Notes: generated by a model not told the origin, from the sequence alone. A DNA stretch of 64,000 bases from Xanthobacter flavus (GCF_017875275.1 NZ_JAGGML010000001.1:4237001-4301000), one strand, 5' to 3'; positions 1 through 8,612 are shown, counted from the stretch's first letter. Made by a program: numbers and translations.

Positions 1-361
1 GCCGCAGCACCGCATGGATGCGGGCGAGCAGCTCGCGCGGGTTGAAGGGCTTCGCCAGGTAATCGTCGGCACCCAGCTCCAGCCCGACGATCCGGTCCAC
101 ATCGCTGCCGCGGGCGGTCAGCATGATGATGGGCACACTCGAGGTGCGGCGGATGTCCCGGCACAAATCGAGCCCGCTCACCCCCGGCAGCATGACGTCG
201 AGAATCACGAGGTCCACCGTGCCGGCGGCCATCGCCTCCCGCATCTCGCGGGCATCGTGCGCGGCCGTGACCTTGTGCCCGTGCTCGCGCAGGAACTTGC
301 CGGCCAGGCGCCGGATCTCGGCATCGTCGTCAACGATGAGGATGTGGCCTTCGGGGGACAC
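1..361 (-). CDS. OmpR-family response regulator, receiver domain (partial, runs off the window start)
   Basis: The gene reads on the minus strand from a GTG at 361 and is still open at position 1, so only the receiver domain is present. The start is supported by a GAGGAG ribosome site about 9 bases upstream. The receiver motif set is complete: an acidic DDD at residues 11-13, the phospho-acceptor Asp55 in LDVMLP, the T of MLTAR and the Lys of the KPF motif. The spacing is typical of OmpR/PhoB regulators, so a winged-helix DNA-binding domain should follow outside the window. The partner kinase is not visible here. Family assignment is secure; the sensed signal is unknown. Confidence 0.9.
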   Translation of the reverse strand, partial: MSPEGHILIVDDDAEIRRLAGKFLREHGHKVTAAHDAREMREAMAAGTVDLVILDVMLPGVSGLDLCRDIRRTSSVPIIMLTARGSDVDRIVGLELGADDYLAKPFNPRELLARIHAVLR

Positions 362-728
362 GGTCGCTCGCTCCTCGGAGCCGCATTTCTATAGCTTCGA
401 CGAGCCTTCGCAACCGTCATCACGCCGGAGGTATGCGTCGGTGTCGGTGGGGCGGAAGGGTGACGACCTATGAGGGCGGTCTGCCGGTTCCGTTCGCCCC
501 AGTGTCAGGGCTTGAGGCGGACGCGCCAAGCTACCATGGAAAAGCAGCTGCCGGCGCCCGGCGTCCCGGACGCCGGCCGAAGTGCTTCAAGTCAGTTCCG
601 CTTCGCGGATCGCGCCCGCCATAGCCTGCGCGCTGGCTGCGTAGGTTCGGCGCGCAGATCAGTCTCACCGAAGTGCAGGCTCTTCAGCTTGCCTGGAGCA
701 GATCGAACTCGCTGCTGCCGCCCTGCTC
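362..728. other. Intergenic region with no convincing gene
   Basis: This stretch separates the response regulator from the 3' end of the TonB-dependent receptor gene. It holds a GC-rich inverted repeat around 558-578 and one copy of a short imperfect repeat (576-620) that recurs at 28143-28184. The open frames here have no family resemblance that I can see. Confidence 0.5.
576..620. repeat. Imperfect dispersed repeat, copy 1
   Basis: The segment begins GGCCGAAGTGCTTCA and ends with CGCGGATCGCGC. The same two blocks at nearly the same spacing occur at 28143-28184. Read on the plus strand both copies keep an open frame with AEVLQ, then SRIA, then a stop soon after. This may be the tail of a decayed gene or a small mobile repeat; two copies do not settle it. 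Confidence 0.4.
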
Positions 729-3221
729 CTACCATCGATAATTCAATGAGGCGTAGACGGTGCGGCGCGTGCCATAGATCACTGAGTTCCAGTAGAAGCC
801 GGCAGTGTAGTATTCCGTGTCGAAGATGTTTGTTCCCGACAGCGAGAAGGTGGCGCCGCGTAGCTGATGATCGAGCTTGCCAAGGTCGTAGCGAAGAGAC
901 GCGTCCACCAGCGCATAGCCTGGGATCGCGATCTGCCCGCCATTGGCATCGTTCATGACGGCCCAAGAACTGCCGACATAGCGAAGGCCGGCGCCGATGC
1001 CGAGCCCATCCAGAGTTCCCTCGTAGAAGGTGTAGTAGGCCCATAGAGCGGCGCTGTTGTGCGGGACGCCCGACGGCGCGGTGCCCACCTTGCTTATGCC
1101 GGCGTCGTTGGGATTGTCCTGCGTCACCACCGTGTCGAGATAGGTGAAGGAGGCGATGATATCGAGGTTAGCGGTGACGTTCGCCTTGGCCTCCAGCTCG
1201 ATGCCTCGCGAGCGCACTTCGCCGTCCTGCACCGAATAGCCCACGTTGATGGGATCCGTGGTGAGCACGTTCTGCTGGGTGATCTGGAACACCGACGCCG
1301 TGAACATGGCCCGCCAGCCCTGCGGCTCATACTTGATGCCGGCCTCGTACTGCTCGCCGGTCGTTGGCTTGAACGACCGGCCCTGAAAATCCGTCCCAGC
1401 CACCGGCAGGAAGGAGGTGGCGTAGCTGGCATAGGGCATCACGCCGTTGTCGAACTTGTACCCCAGGCCCGCACGCCATGTGAAAGCGGAATAGTTGGCC
1501 GCCACAACTTCGTCCGTAAAGCCGTAGTCTGCGAGGATGGTGCGCGAGTAATAATTTGCTTCCTCGTTGCGCGCCCAATCCTGGCGTCCACTCAAAGTGA
1601 GCAACCAGTTGTTGATTGTCATCTGATCCTGCGCGTAGATCCCGATCTGGGAGATGGTACTCTCCGTATCCGACCAGGGGCGGCCGAACGTATAGATGAA
1701 ATTATAGTTCGGCGCGAAAATGTTGATGGCGTTGTAGTTGGTGGAATTCGTTCGGATTTCGCTGGCGTTGTACCATCCCCCGTCGACGCCGAGCAGGATC
1801 TTGTGTGCCACCGGCCCGGTCTGGAAATGGCGGGAGAGATGGGTGTCGATCAGGAAGCTGTCCGAAACCTTGGGTCGCAACTGCACGCCGACATTGTAAT
1901 ATTTGTTGTCTACCACCGCGATAGGCCAGTCCCAGCCCCAGGCGGTGTTGTAGTCCACATCGGCGTGGGCGTACCGGGCGTTCTGTACCAATTGCCAGTC
2001 ATTGTCGAACGTGTGCTTGAACTCGTAGCCGACAGAAGTGTTCTCGACGTTCCAGCTGCTCAGTCCGGGCGCACCGAGATAGAGGCTGGGCGATATCTTC
2101 GGCCCCAGCTGAAACAGGCTGTTGGCCATGGGGATGCTCTGCTCCGAGCCGCCCTTTTCCGTCTTCTGGTAGTTCGCCAGCAGGGTGAGCGAGGTATTGG
2201 CGTTCGGCTGCCAGGTAACGGCGGGAGCGATGTAGATGCGGTTGTCTGGGGAATAGTCGATCTGCGTGCCGCTGTCCCGAAACAGGCCGGTGACGCGATA
2301 GAGCCAGGTGCCGTCTTCGGTCGCAGGCCCGCCGATATCGAAGGCGCCCTGGATGCGGTCGTAGTTGCCGCCGAGGATCTCGATCTCGTGCAACGGCGTG
2401 GCCGTCGGGCGCTTGGTGACGGCGTCGATGATGCCACCCGGGGTGCCGGCGCCGTAGAGAGCCGAAGTCGGCCCTTTGACCACGTCCAGGCGCTGGAGGC
2501 CATAGACCTCGATATCGCTGTCATAGTTGTTGAAGCCATTGCGCAGGCCGTCGCGGTAATTGGCATTTTGATCGATAGCGCGGAAGCCGCGAATGTAGAG
2601 GTCCGGCATCCCTTGGCCGCCGGGATAGTCCACCGCCCGCACGCCCGGGGTGTAAGCCACGGCAGAATTGAAATCCTGCACACCGCGCTGGTCCATTTCC
2701 GCCCGCGTCACCACGCTGATGGATTGCGGGGTGTCGATGAGCGGCGTCTCGGTCTTGGTCCCGGCCGACGTCTCGAGCGCCACCACCTGCTGGGCGTTAT
2801 CGCCCTCCACGTCCACGGTGCCGAGCCAAGCCTCGCCGGAGCCGGCTGCGCCCTGCGCCTGAGGCGCTGCGATGGTCACCGTATTGGAGCTGGTGAAGCG
2901 GTAGACCAGGCCCGTACCCGCCAGCAGGCGTGCCAGCCCGGCATCGCGCGAATAGGTGCCGGAGAGTCCCGGCGCGCGGCGTCCGGCCACAAGATCTGAC
3001 GGGAACAGAAGGCGAAGGCCGGCCTTGTCAGCGAATGTCGTGAGCGCGCTCCCGAGGTCCTGTGCCGGAATGCTGAAGGTGATGCCAGGTGCGCCCTCCT
3101 GCGCGCGCCCTGGGCCGGGGTAGATCATCGCCAGCATGGCGCACACGGCGGTTCCTGAAAGCCAAGCCGTCCGCCCAGCTGTCCCATCCACCTGCCACCG
3201 CCGATCCCATCCCGCCGCCAT
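729..3221 (-). CDS. TonB-dependent siderophore-type receptor with STN signalling domain (FecA/FpvA-like)
   Basis: This 830-residue outer-membrane receptor would import a ferric chelate using TonB energy. A signal peptide ends near residue 40 (GRAQ). It is followed by an STN domain (about 47-115) that normally contacts a FecR-type protein in the periplasm, then a plug domain (about 150-280, with TPQSISVV and the conserved DVVKGP and YG motifs), then a beta-barrel that ends in an aromatic residue (NYRW) as outer-membrane proteins do. FecR- and FecI-like genes lie directly upstream on the same strand, so it is probably both transporter and signal receptor. The ligand cannot be read from sequence; siderophore or ferric citrate are the usual ones. 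Confidence 0.93.
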   Translation of the reverse strand: MAAGWDRRWQVDGTAGRTAWLSGTAVCAMLAMIYPGPGRAQEGAPGITFSIPAQDLGSALTTFADKAGLRLLFPSDLVAGRRAPGLSGTYSRDAGLARLLAGTGLVYRFTSSNTVTIAAPQAQGAAGSGEAWLGTVDVEGDNAQQVVALETSAGTKTETPLIDTPQSISVVTRAEMDQRGVQDFNSAVAYTPGVRAVDYPGGQGMPDLYIRGFRAIDQNANYRDGLRNGFNNYDSDIEVYGLQRLDVVKGPTSALYGAGTPGGIIDAVTKRPTATPLHEIEILGGNYDRIQGAFDIGGPATEDGTWLYRVTGLFRDSGTQIDYSPDNRIYIAPAVTWQPNANTSLTLLANYQKTEKGGSEQSIPMANSLFQLGPKISPSLYLGAPGLSSWNVENTSVGYEFKHTFDNDWQLVQNARYAHADVDYNTAWGWDWPIAVVDNKYYNVGVQLRPKVSDSFLIDTHLSRHFQTGPVAHKILLGVDGGWYNASEIRTNSTNYNAINIFAPNYNFIYTFGRPWSDTESTISQIGIYAQDQMTINNWLLTLSGRQDWARNEEANYYSRTILADYGFTDEVVAANYSAFTWRAGLGYKFDNGVMPYASYATSFLPVAGTDFQGRSFKPTTGEQYEAGIKYEPQGWRAMFTASVFQITQQNVLTTDPINVGYSVQDGEVRSRGIELEAKANVTANLDIIASFTYLDTVVTQDNPNDAGISKVGTAPSGVPHNSAALWAYYTFYEGTLDGLGIGAGLRYVGSSWAVMNDANGGQIAIPGYALVDASLRYDLGKLDHQLRGATFSLSGTNIFDTEYYTAGFYWNSVIYGTRRTVYASLNYRW

Positions 3222-3333
3222 CGTCTCTTTCTCCTTCAGGCCGGTCCACCAGCGCGCCGCCGTTCAGGACCTTCGAAGACAAGGACGAAGCGACGCCCGC
3301 GACCTTGCAGCGGCGCGTGCGATTTTTTTGCGC

Positions 3334-4299
3334 TCAGAGGATGACGTTGAGCAGCGGCAGTCGCACGACGCGGACCGGAAGCGTCTGCTCGATGGTCTCC
3401 AGCACCGATCCGGGATCGGCCAGTTCGAACACACCGGTCACCTCAAGCCCCTTGAGGCGGCCGCTGGCAATGATGATGCGTGCGTGGGTGTGACGCTGGA
3501 GCTCGGCCACCACCTCCACCAGCGGCCGGCGATCGAAGATGAGCTTGCCGCGCCGCCAGGCGGTGACGGAGTCGGCATTCACCGTCCGCGGGCCTATCGC
3601 GCGCCCTTGGGCATCATAGCGCAGGCTCTGGTCGGCGCGCAGGGTAACGCTGCCCTCGCGTACTGCCACGGTGACGCCGCCCTCCACAACTGTCACCACT
3701 ACCCCGTCGGGCTGCATGTCCACGTCGAAGGCGGTGCCGAGGGCGCGGGTCCGCCCGTCAGCGGCGGTGACGACAAAAGGGCGGTCCGGATCGCGCGCGA
3801 CGGTGAAGAGGGCCTGCCCGGAGAGCAGCCTCACGGCCCGCTCGGCCCCACTAAAATCGAGCGCCAGCGCCGTGCTCGCATTGAGCAGAACGCGCGATCC
3901 GTCCGGCAGGTCCGTCGCCCGCACCTCGTTGACACCGGTAGCAACGTCGGCAGCGAGACGATCGCGGATAGTACCGGCGGCGAGCGCGCCTAGGCCCAGC
4001 GCGGCGAACGCCCCGCCACCGATCAGCGCCCGGCGCGTGATCTTTTCCCGTGATGTCTTGCGCGCCGTATCCCGCGCGACGGCTCCAGCGCCGCCGAGCC
4101 CGTGCCAGAGCGCCTCGGCCTCGCGCGCCGCCGCCTCGTGTTCGGGGCTCTCGGCGCGCCAGCGCGCGAAAGCCTGCGCCTCCGCTTCCGCCCCCGGTGC
4201 CCCGGAATGGATGCGCACGAGCCATTCGATGGCGCGATCGCTTGCCGCAATGGGTGCGCGGGCGAACGCGGGCGAGACGGAGCGGGGCGTGGGCGTCAT
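3334..4299 (-). CDS. FecR-family anti-sigma factor / sigma regulator
   Basis: This inner-membrane protein would relay the ligand signal from the receptor to the FecI-like sigma factor. The N-terminal part is a DUF4880-type cytoplasmic region (AIEWLVRIHSG, then ARWRAESPEHEAA). One membrane segment follows (ALIGGGAFAALGLGALAAG), then the periplasmic FecR domain (DLPDGSRVLLNASTAL). The C-terminal part (RRPLVEVVAELQRH) resembles the STN-like end seen in many FecR proteins. I chose the ATG at 4299; a TTG at 4317 in the same frame would add six residues, and neither has a good ribosome site. It lies between the sigma factor gene (gap about 30 bases) and the receptor gene (gap 112 bases). Confidence 0.88.
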   Translation of the reverse strand: MTPTPRSVSPAFARAPIAASDRAIEWLVRIHSGAPGAEAEAQAFARWRAESPEHEAAAREAEALWHGLGGAGAVARDTARKTSREKITRRALIGGGAFAALGLGALAAGTIRDRLAADVATGVNEVRATDLPDGSRVLLNASTALALDFSGAERAVRLLSGQALFTVARDPDRPFVVTAADGRTRALGTAFDVDMQPDGVVVTVVEGGVTVAVREGSVTLRADQSLRYDAQGRAIGPRTVNADSVTAWRRGKLIFDRRPLVEVVAELQRHTHARIIIASGRLKGLEVTGVFELADPGSVLETIEQTLPVRVVRLPLLNVIL

Positions 4300-4327
4300 G
4301 CGCGGATACCGAAGCAACGTGCCGAAG

Positions 4328-4852
4328 CTAGTCCAATGCTCGCAGCCTGTCGCGGCAGTGCCGTAGGGCTTGAACCAGATATTTCGCGACCATGCTGTCG
4401 GAGACTTTCAAGCGCGCGCCGATCTCTGCATGTGTCAGCCCGTCGCACCGGCTAAACAGCAATGCGGCCCGGGGCTTCTGCCCCAACTCGGCAAGGGCAC
4501 GTACCAGCACCCGCAATTCGTCGCGGTGCAACGCATAGGCTTCCGGAGAGGGCGTGGCATCGGCAATCTCGCGTAGCACTGCGTCGTCGCTGATCTGCCG
4601 GGCGGCATGACGGCGTTCTCGCCGCAGCAGGTCGATGGCGATGTTGCCAGCGATGCGCAGGAGGAAAGCGTGGCAGTCACGCACCCCCACTGGAGCCTGC
4701 CCCATGCCGGCAAGCCGCAGCCACGTCTCTTGAAGGGCCTCTTCGGCAAGGTCCCGCGAACCGACGCGTCGACTGAGTTGGGTTCGCAACTCATGCCATT
4801 GGCGCATGTAGGCGAGCATCAGATCGCCGCCGGTGTCAGTTTTCGCAATCAT
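4328..4852 (-). CDS. FecI-like ECF sigma factor
   Basis: This is a 174-residue extracytoplasmic-function sigma factor. Region 2 is visible around SRRVGSRDLAEEALQETWLRL and the following FLLRIAGNIAIDLLRRE. Region 4 carries the helix-turn-helix (LTHAEIGARLKVSDSMVAKYL). The open frame continues upstream to 5122, but the ATG at 4852 gives the usual FecI length and places region 2 close to the N-terminus. The N-terminal extension of the longer frame has no family resemblance. It is first in the minus-strand order fecI-fecR-receptor, as in classic iron surface-signalling loci. No Fur box is obvious to the eye upstream. Confidence 0.9.
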   Translation of the reverse strand: MIAKTDTGGDLMLAYMRQWHELRTQLSRRVGSRDLAEEALQETWLRLAGMGQAPVGVRDCHAFLLRIAGNIAIDLLRRERRHAARQISDDAVLREIADATPSPEAYALHRDELRVLVRALAELGQKPRAALLFSRCDGLTHAEIGARLKVSDSMVAKYLVQALRHCRDRLRALD

Positions 4853-5002
4853 CGTGGCGGGGCAGGCGGCTATTCGGTGAAGAAGAGCGAAATTGATAGC
4901 TGCTTCGCTGAAGGCGAGCAATCGCGATGATTTGGAGTAATGATAAGGTGGTGTAAGAAGAAACCTGACGTTGCCCCTCTTGGCTAATTCAGATCGAAGT
5001 TC

Positions 5003-5029
5003 GTTCTGGCCCACTGAGAGGGCCAGAAC
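5003..5029 (+). promoter_or_regulatory. Perfect 10-bp hairpin ending one base before the IS orfA start codon
   Basis: The sequence has a left arm GTTCTGGCCC (5003-5012), a 7-base loop and a right arm GGGCCAGAAC (5020-5029). It ends immediately before the ATG at 5030. The likely ribosome site (GAGGG) lies inside the hairpin. Hairpins of this kind are known at insertion-sequence ends, where they keep read-through transcripts from being translated. Here the element is dead, so the hairpin is probably a relic. Confidence 0.5.
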
Positions 5030-5364
5030 ATGAGGCGCAGCCGCTTCACGAAAAAGCAGATCATCGGCATCCTGAAGGAGCACGAGGCCGGGGTGCCGGT
5101 CTCGGAGCTGTGTCGCAAGCACGGGTTCAGTGACGCGGCATTTACAAGTGAAAAGCCCGTTTCGGCAGGATGGACGCGCCGGAGGCCAAACGGTTGTGGG
5201 CGCTCAAGGATGAAAACGCCAAGCTGAAGTGCATGCTGGCCGACGCCATGCTGGACGACGTCGCGCTGAAGGATCTGCTGGGAAAGAAGTGGTGAAGTCC
5301 GCTGCCGAGCGCAGAGCTGTCGCCTACCTTATGGAAGCCCATGGGATGAGCGAACGGCGGCGCG
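5030..5364 (+). pseudogene. Broken IS3-family element: orfA with one deletion and a nonsense codon, plus the first part of orfB
   Basis: The frame starts MRRSRFTKKQIIGILKEHEA, the N-terminal helix-turn-helix of an IS3-family OrfA. It goes out of frame after GFSDA. Restoring one base gives a SIYK motif that runs straight into a TGG codon changed to TGA. The remaining OrfA tail (MLDDVALKDLLGKKW, stop at 5293-5295) is then in frame. OrfB begins over the OrfA stop (VKSAAERRAVAYLMEAHGMS) and stops matching near 5364, where unrelated sequence starts. The DDE domain is missing, so the element cannot move by itself. Confidence 0.8.
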
Positions 5365-5720
5365 GCCTCTGCCTGCTGCGCCAGCTCCTCCAGTGCTCGG
5401 ATGGCCTGAACCGCCGCGCCCTTGGCCTCGTTCTGATCCCTCAACTCGGCGAGGCGGTAGACGTTGCGGGGACGCTGCGATGTTTTGAACGCAGCCATCT
5501 CAGCGTTCAGGGCCGCCCGGAACCGCTTTGGCTTCCCGCCTTCGGTTGCGGCCAGGGAGACGGACGAATTCCCCGTCCGGTGCCGGCGCATCCCGCCGCC
5601 CTCGAGTGAGAGCCCGAGCTGTGACGGGTCATGCTCGGGCCGTCCGGAAGGAGGGCGCGTTTCAAACAGGACGAGGCCGAAGCCAAAGGTGTCGAGCAAC
5701 AGATCGAGCGAGACCCAAGC
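5365..5720 (-). pseudogene. Remnant of an unidentified phage-like protein, joined to the broken XRE gene
   Basis: On the minus strand an open stretch reads PKRFRAALNAEMAAF, then RPRNVYRLAELRDQNEA, then AIRALEELAQQAEA. The composition and helical look suggest a real coding remnant, not a shadow frame. The stretch is cut by the IS fragment at its low-coordinate end. I do not recognise the family with confidence; a small phage-packaging or DUF5681-like protein is a loose possibility. It lies downstream of the XRE remnant in the same orientation. Confidence 0.35.
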
Positions 5721-5896
5721 CGGCGGCCGCTGTCACGATCCCAGGCCTCCGGCTTGCCGCAATAGCCATCCTGGAGGCCGGCCTTGTCGTCGACTTCGAG
5801 CTGGGACAGGCCGAGCTCCTTCCGCCGCGCCTTCAGGGCATTCAACAGGCCGCAGTAATTCCATCAATAGGCGATGGTCTCGTAGTCGGCGCTCAT
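5600..5896 (-). pseudogene. Decayed XRE-type helix-turn-helix regulator
   Basis: An ATG at 5896 opens MSADYETIAY and hits TGA at once. In the same frame the sequence continues through NALKARRKELGLSQLEVDDK and on to GLQDGY, the hallmark start of a short XRE/Cro-type DNA-binding protein. After about 65 residues the frame shifts, and the typical end (DTFGFGLVLFE) appears in another frame. So one nonsense codon and at least one frameshift separate it from a working gene. Such proteins are common in prophage and toxin-antitoxin regions. Confidence 0.6.
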
Positions 5897-6120
5897 GCAG
5901 TCCGCACCTCCTTCTCCGCCATGGCGGAAACAGCCCGCGGCGTTGCGCAGTCCGGGCACGACAAGACGCTGCCCAGATCCTCCGGCGCGCGTTCGAGATC
6001 TCGGCATAAAGGTCGGCGAACGCCATGTGCGCGGCGACGCGGCAGCTTGGGCACCAGGCTGAGAGCCGGTTGAAGCCGAAGCCGGCCAGATAGGACAGCG
6101 AGATGCCATCCGCGCCGGGG
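5894..6120 (-). pseudogene. Fragmented small protein with Cys pairs upstream of the XRE remnant
   Basis: Pieces in different minus-strand frames look coding: LSYLAGFGFNRLSAWCPSC, then AFADLYAEISNARRR, then LSCPDCATPRAVSAMAEKEV, which ends in a stop just before the XRE ATG. Joining them needs at least one frameshift. Two CxxC pairs suggest a metal-binding or structural role. I do not recognise the family. Confidence 0.35.
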
Positions 6121-6385
6121 CCAGGCGCGTGCGATCCAGTAGGGTGTCGGGGACGATCGCTGTTTCTTGAAGGTCGAAATATGCGCAGTCAGCGTCACCA
6201 TCGCCATCGCGAAATTCTACAGTTGCGATGCGTCAATGCCCTGCTGCGGTGCGGGAATAGTGTCGCCGCGCGGGACTTGGAGGGCGGCGCGACAGCAGCC
6301 GCGAATCGCCGGAGGGACGGGAAGCCGTTTCTCTGGAAGGGTTCGTGCGTGCTTTCGGGGCGCGGCCAGGACAGGAGGTCGTTCC
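6121..6385. other. Upstream region of the cytochrome gene
   Basis: No gene is supported here. The open frame of the cytochrome extends back to 6167 but has no family resemblance before 6386. The last bases carry an AGGAGG ribosome site (6373-6378) seven bases before the ATG at 6386. Confidence 0.5.
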
Positions 6386-8476
6386 ATGAACGACGAAGGT
6401 ACAATCCGGCGCAGGCCGCGATTGAAGACGCTCGCGGCGGCCGCGGCCGGCGTTGCGGTGGTTGGCGCGGCGGTTTTCGGGTGGATCGTCTCCCCGCCGC
6501 GCATCGATGATGGCGGCCGCACGCTGCCGCAGGCGGCGGCCCCGGAGCTGGTGGCGCGCGGCAAGTACATCGCCGAACTGGGCGACTGCGTCGCCTGCCA
6601 TACCACGGCGGACGGGAAGCCCATGGCCGGCGGGCGCGGGCTGGAGACGCCGTTCGGCATGCTCTATTCCACCAACATCACACCCGATCCGAAGACCGGC
6701 ATCGGCCGCTACAGCTTCGGCGCCTTCGACCGCGCCATGCGTAAGGGCGTGACCGCCGACGGCACCCACATGTACCCGGCCATGCCGTACCCGTCCTATG
6801 CGAAGATGTCGCCGGACGACATGTATGCGCTCTACGTCTACCTCATGAAGGGAGTGGCGCCGGTGGATAGCCCTAACCGGCCGTCCGGGATCGGCTTCCC
6901 CTTCAACCAGCGCTGGACGCTCGCCTTCTGGAACGAGATGTTCCTCGACACCCACCCCTTCGTCGCCGATGCCGGCAAAAGCGAGGTGTGGAATCGCGGC
7001 GCCTATCTGGTGCAGGGGCTCGGCCATTGCGGCGCCTGCCATACGCCGCGGGGCATCGGCTTCCAGGAGCGCGCCATGTCCGACACGGACGGCAGCGGCG
7101 ACATGTTCCTCGCCGGCTCAAAGGTCGAGGAATGGAACGCGGTCAACCTGCGCGGCCTCGGCGACGTGGATGACACGGTGGAGCTCTTGAAGACCGGACA
7201 GAACCGCTTCGGCACCGTCTCCGGCTCCATGACCGAGGTGATCCACAACTCCACCCAGAACTTCACCGACGCCGATCTCGTGGCCATCGCCACCTATCTG
7301 GATGGCCTGCCCACCGACCAGCCCCGCCGGCGGACGCCGGTCATGCCGGACACGGGTGTTCCGGCCGCGATGTTCACCACCCGCGGCGGGCTGGCCTATG
7401 CCCAGTTCTGCGCCGATTGCCATCGCCTGAACGGGGAGGGCGTCGCCAAGGTGTTCCCGCCGCTCGCCGGCAATCCGACCGTTTCGGCCAAGGACGCCTC
7501 GACGCTCGTCCACATCACCCTGACCGGCTGGGCGACGGCGCAGACGCAGGCGCATGCCCGCGTCTTCACCATGCCCGGCTTCGCCCGGCTGGGGGACGAT
7601 GAGATCGCCGACATCCTCTCCTTCGTCCGCGCCAGCTGGGGCGGCAATGCCACGCCGGTCACGGCCGGCGAGGTGAAGGCTGCGCGCGCGACGCTCGATC
7701 CCAAGGTGGACACCCGGCCCTTCGACACGCCGCGCATCGCGGATGTGCTCAATGAGCCCAATGCGGCCCAATTGGTGCGCGGCATGCGCCTCAACACCGA
7801 GACGCACACTCTGCTGCCGAAGAATGTCGGCAACGCGCTGAACTGCTCCAGCTGCCACCTCAATGCCGGCACGGTGGCCGACGGCTCGCCCTATGTGGGC
7901 GTCTCCGCCTTCTTCCCCAGCTACGCGCCCCGGGCCGGGCGGGAGATCACGCTGGAAGACCGCATCAACGGCTGCTTCCTGCGCTCCATGAACGGCAAGC
8001 CGCTCGCCAAGGACGGCGACGACATGAAGGCCATGGTCGCCTATTTCGACTGGATGAAGCGGGAGACGAAGCCCGAGGACAAGGTGGAGGGCCGTGGCGT
8101 CGGCAAGATCAGCCAGGCGATCAAGCCGGATACGGAGAACGGCGCCAAGGTTTACGCCGCCCAGTGCGCCGTCTGCCACGGGTCGAACGGAGAGGGGATC
8201 AAGGACGCCGCCGGCGCCTTCGTCTATCCCCCGCTCTGGGGCGACCAGTCCTTCAACATCGGCGCGGGCATGGCGCGCACCTACACGGCTGCGGCCTTCG
8301 TGAAGCGCAACATGCCCATCGGCTTCCACGGCGGATTCCCGCTGGGCCAGGGCGGCCTCACCGACCAGGAGGCGGTGGATGTGGCCGAATACTTCAGCCA
8401 CATGCCGCGGCCGGACTTCGCCCCCAAGGTGAACGACTGGCCGAAGGACAAGAAGCCGGCGGACGCCCGCTACTGA
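6386..8476 (+). CDS. Five-heme cytochrome c: AdhB-like triheme module fused to a TsdA-like thiosulfate dehydrogenase module
   Basis: The 696-residue protein has an N-terminal membrane anchor or uncleaved signal (about 15-36) and five CxxCH heme sites with first Cys at residues 68, 215, 342, 487 and 594. The first 470 residues follow the three-domain layout of membrane alcohol/aldehyde dehydrogenase cytochrome subunits. From about 475 on the sequence follows TsdA: RGMRLNTETHTLLPKN, CSSCHLNAGT, ITLEDRINGCFLRSMNGK, and a last domain with CAVCH and GQGGLTDQEAVDVAEYF. Cys530 in INGCF matches the position of the unusual Cys heme ligand known in TsdA. The start has an AGGAGG site. A plausible role is thiosulfate or tetrathionate oxidoreduction, with the triheme part passing electrons to the membrane chain. 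No dehydrogenase partner is adjacent. Confidence 0.85.
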   Translation: MNDEGTIRRRPRLKTLAAAAAGVAVVGAAVFGWIVSPPRIDDGGRTLPQAAAPELVARGKYIAELGDCVACHTTADGKPMAGGRGLETPFGMLYSTNITPDPKTGIGRYSFGAFDRAMRKGVTADGTHMYPAMPYPSYAKMSPDDMYALYVYLMKGVAPVDSPNRPSGIGFPFNQRWTLAFWNEMFLDTHPFVADAGKSEVWNRGAYLVQGLGHCGACHTPRGIGFQERAMSDTDGSGDMFLAGSKVEEWNAVNLRGLGDVDDTVELLKTGQNRFGTVSGSMTEVIHNSTQNFTDADLVAIATYLDGLPTDQPRRRTPVMPDTGVPAAMFTTRGGLAYAQFCADCHRLNGEGVAKVFPPLAGNPTVSAKDASTLVHITLTGWATAQTQAHARVFTMPGFARLGDDEIADILSFVRASWGGNATPVTAGEVKAARATLDPKVDTRPFDTPRIADVLNEPNAAQLVRGMRLNTETHTLLPKNVGNALNCSSCHLNAGTVADGSPYVGVSAFFPSYAPRAGREITLEDRINGCFLRSMNGKPLAKDGDDMKAMVAYFDWMKRETKPEDKVEGRGVGKISQAIKPDTENGAKVYAAQCAVCHGSNGEGIKDAAGAFVYPPLWGDQSFNIGAGMARTYTAAAFVKRNMPIGFHGGFPLGQGGLTDQEAVDVAEYFSHMPRPDFAPKVNDWPKDKKPADARY

Positions 8477-8490
8477 CCGCCTGAAACAAC

Positions 8491-8522
8491 GAGCGCCCGG
8501 GCCGTGCAGGGTCCGGGCGCTC
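8491..8522 (+). terminator. Hairpin after the cytochrome gene
   Basis: A perfect 10-bp stem (GAGCGCCCGG with CCGGGCGCTC) encloses a 12-base loop 15 bases after the stop codon. There is no T-run after it, so it may be a factor-independent terminator of the GC-only kind or an RNA-stabilising hairpin. Confidence 0.55.
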
Positions 8523-8612
8523 GCGCATCCCCCCGTCGCGGGACGTTGGACGGGCGGAAAGGGTGAAAGTGTTGCGTTGCCCTCGCTCAGGCGCCGCTCA
8601 GGCTTGGAGGAC

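Noticed and set aside
4853-5122. N-terminal extension of the sigma factor frame to 5122
   Set aside because: The extension overlaps the IS start and its translation has no sigma-factor features; the ATG at 4852 gives the normal length.
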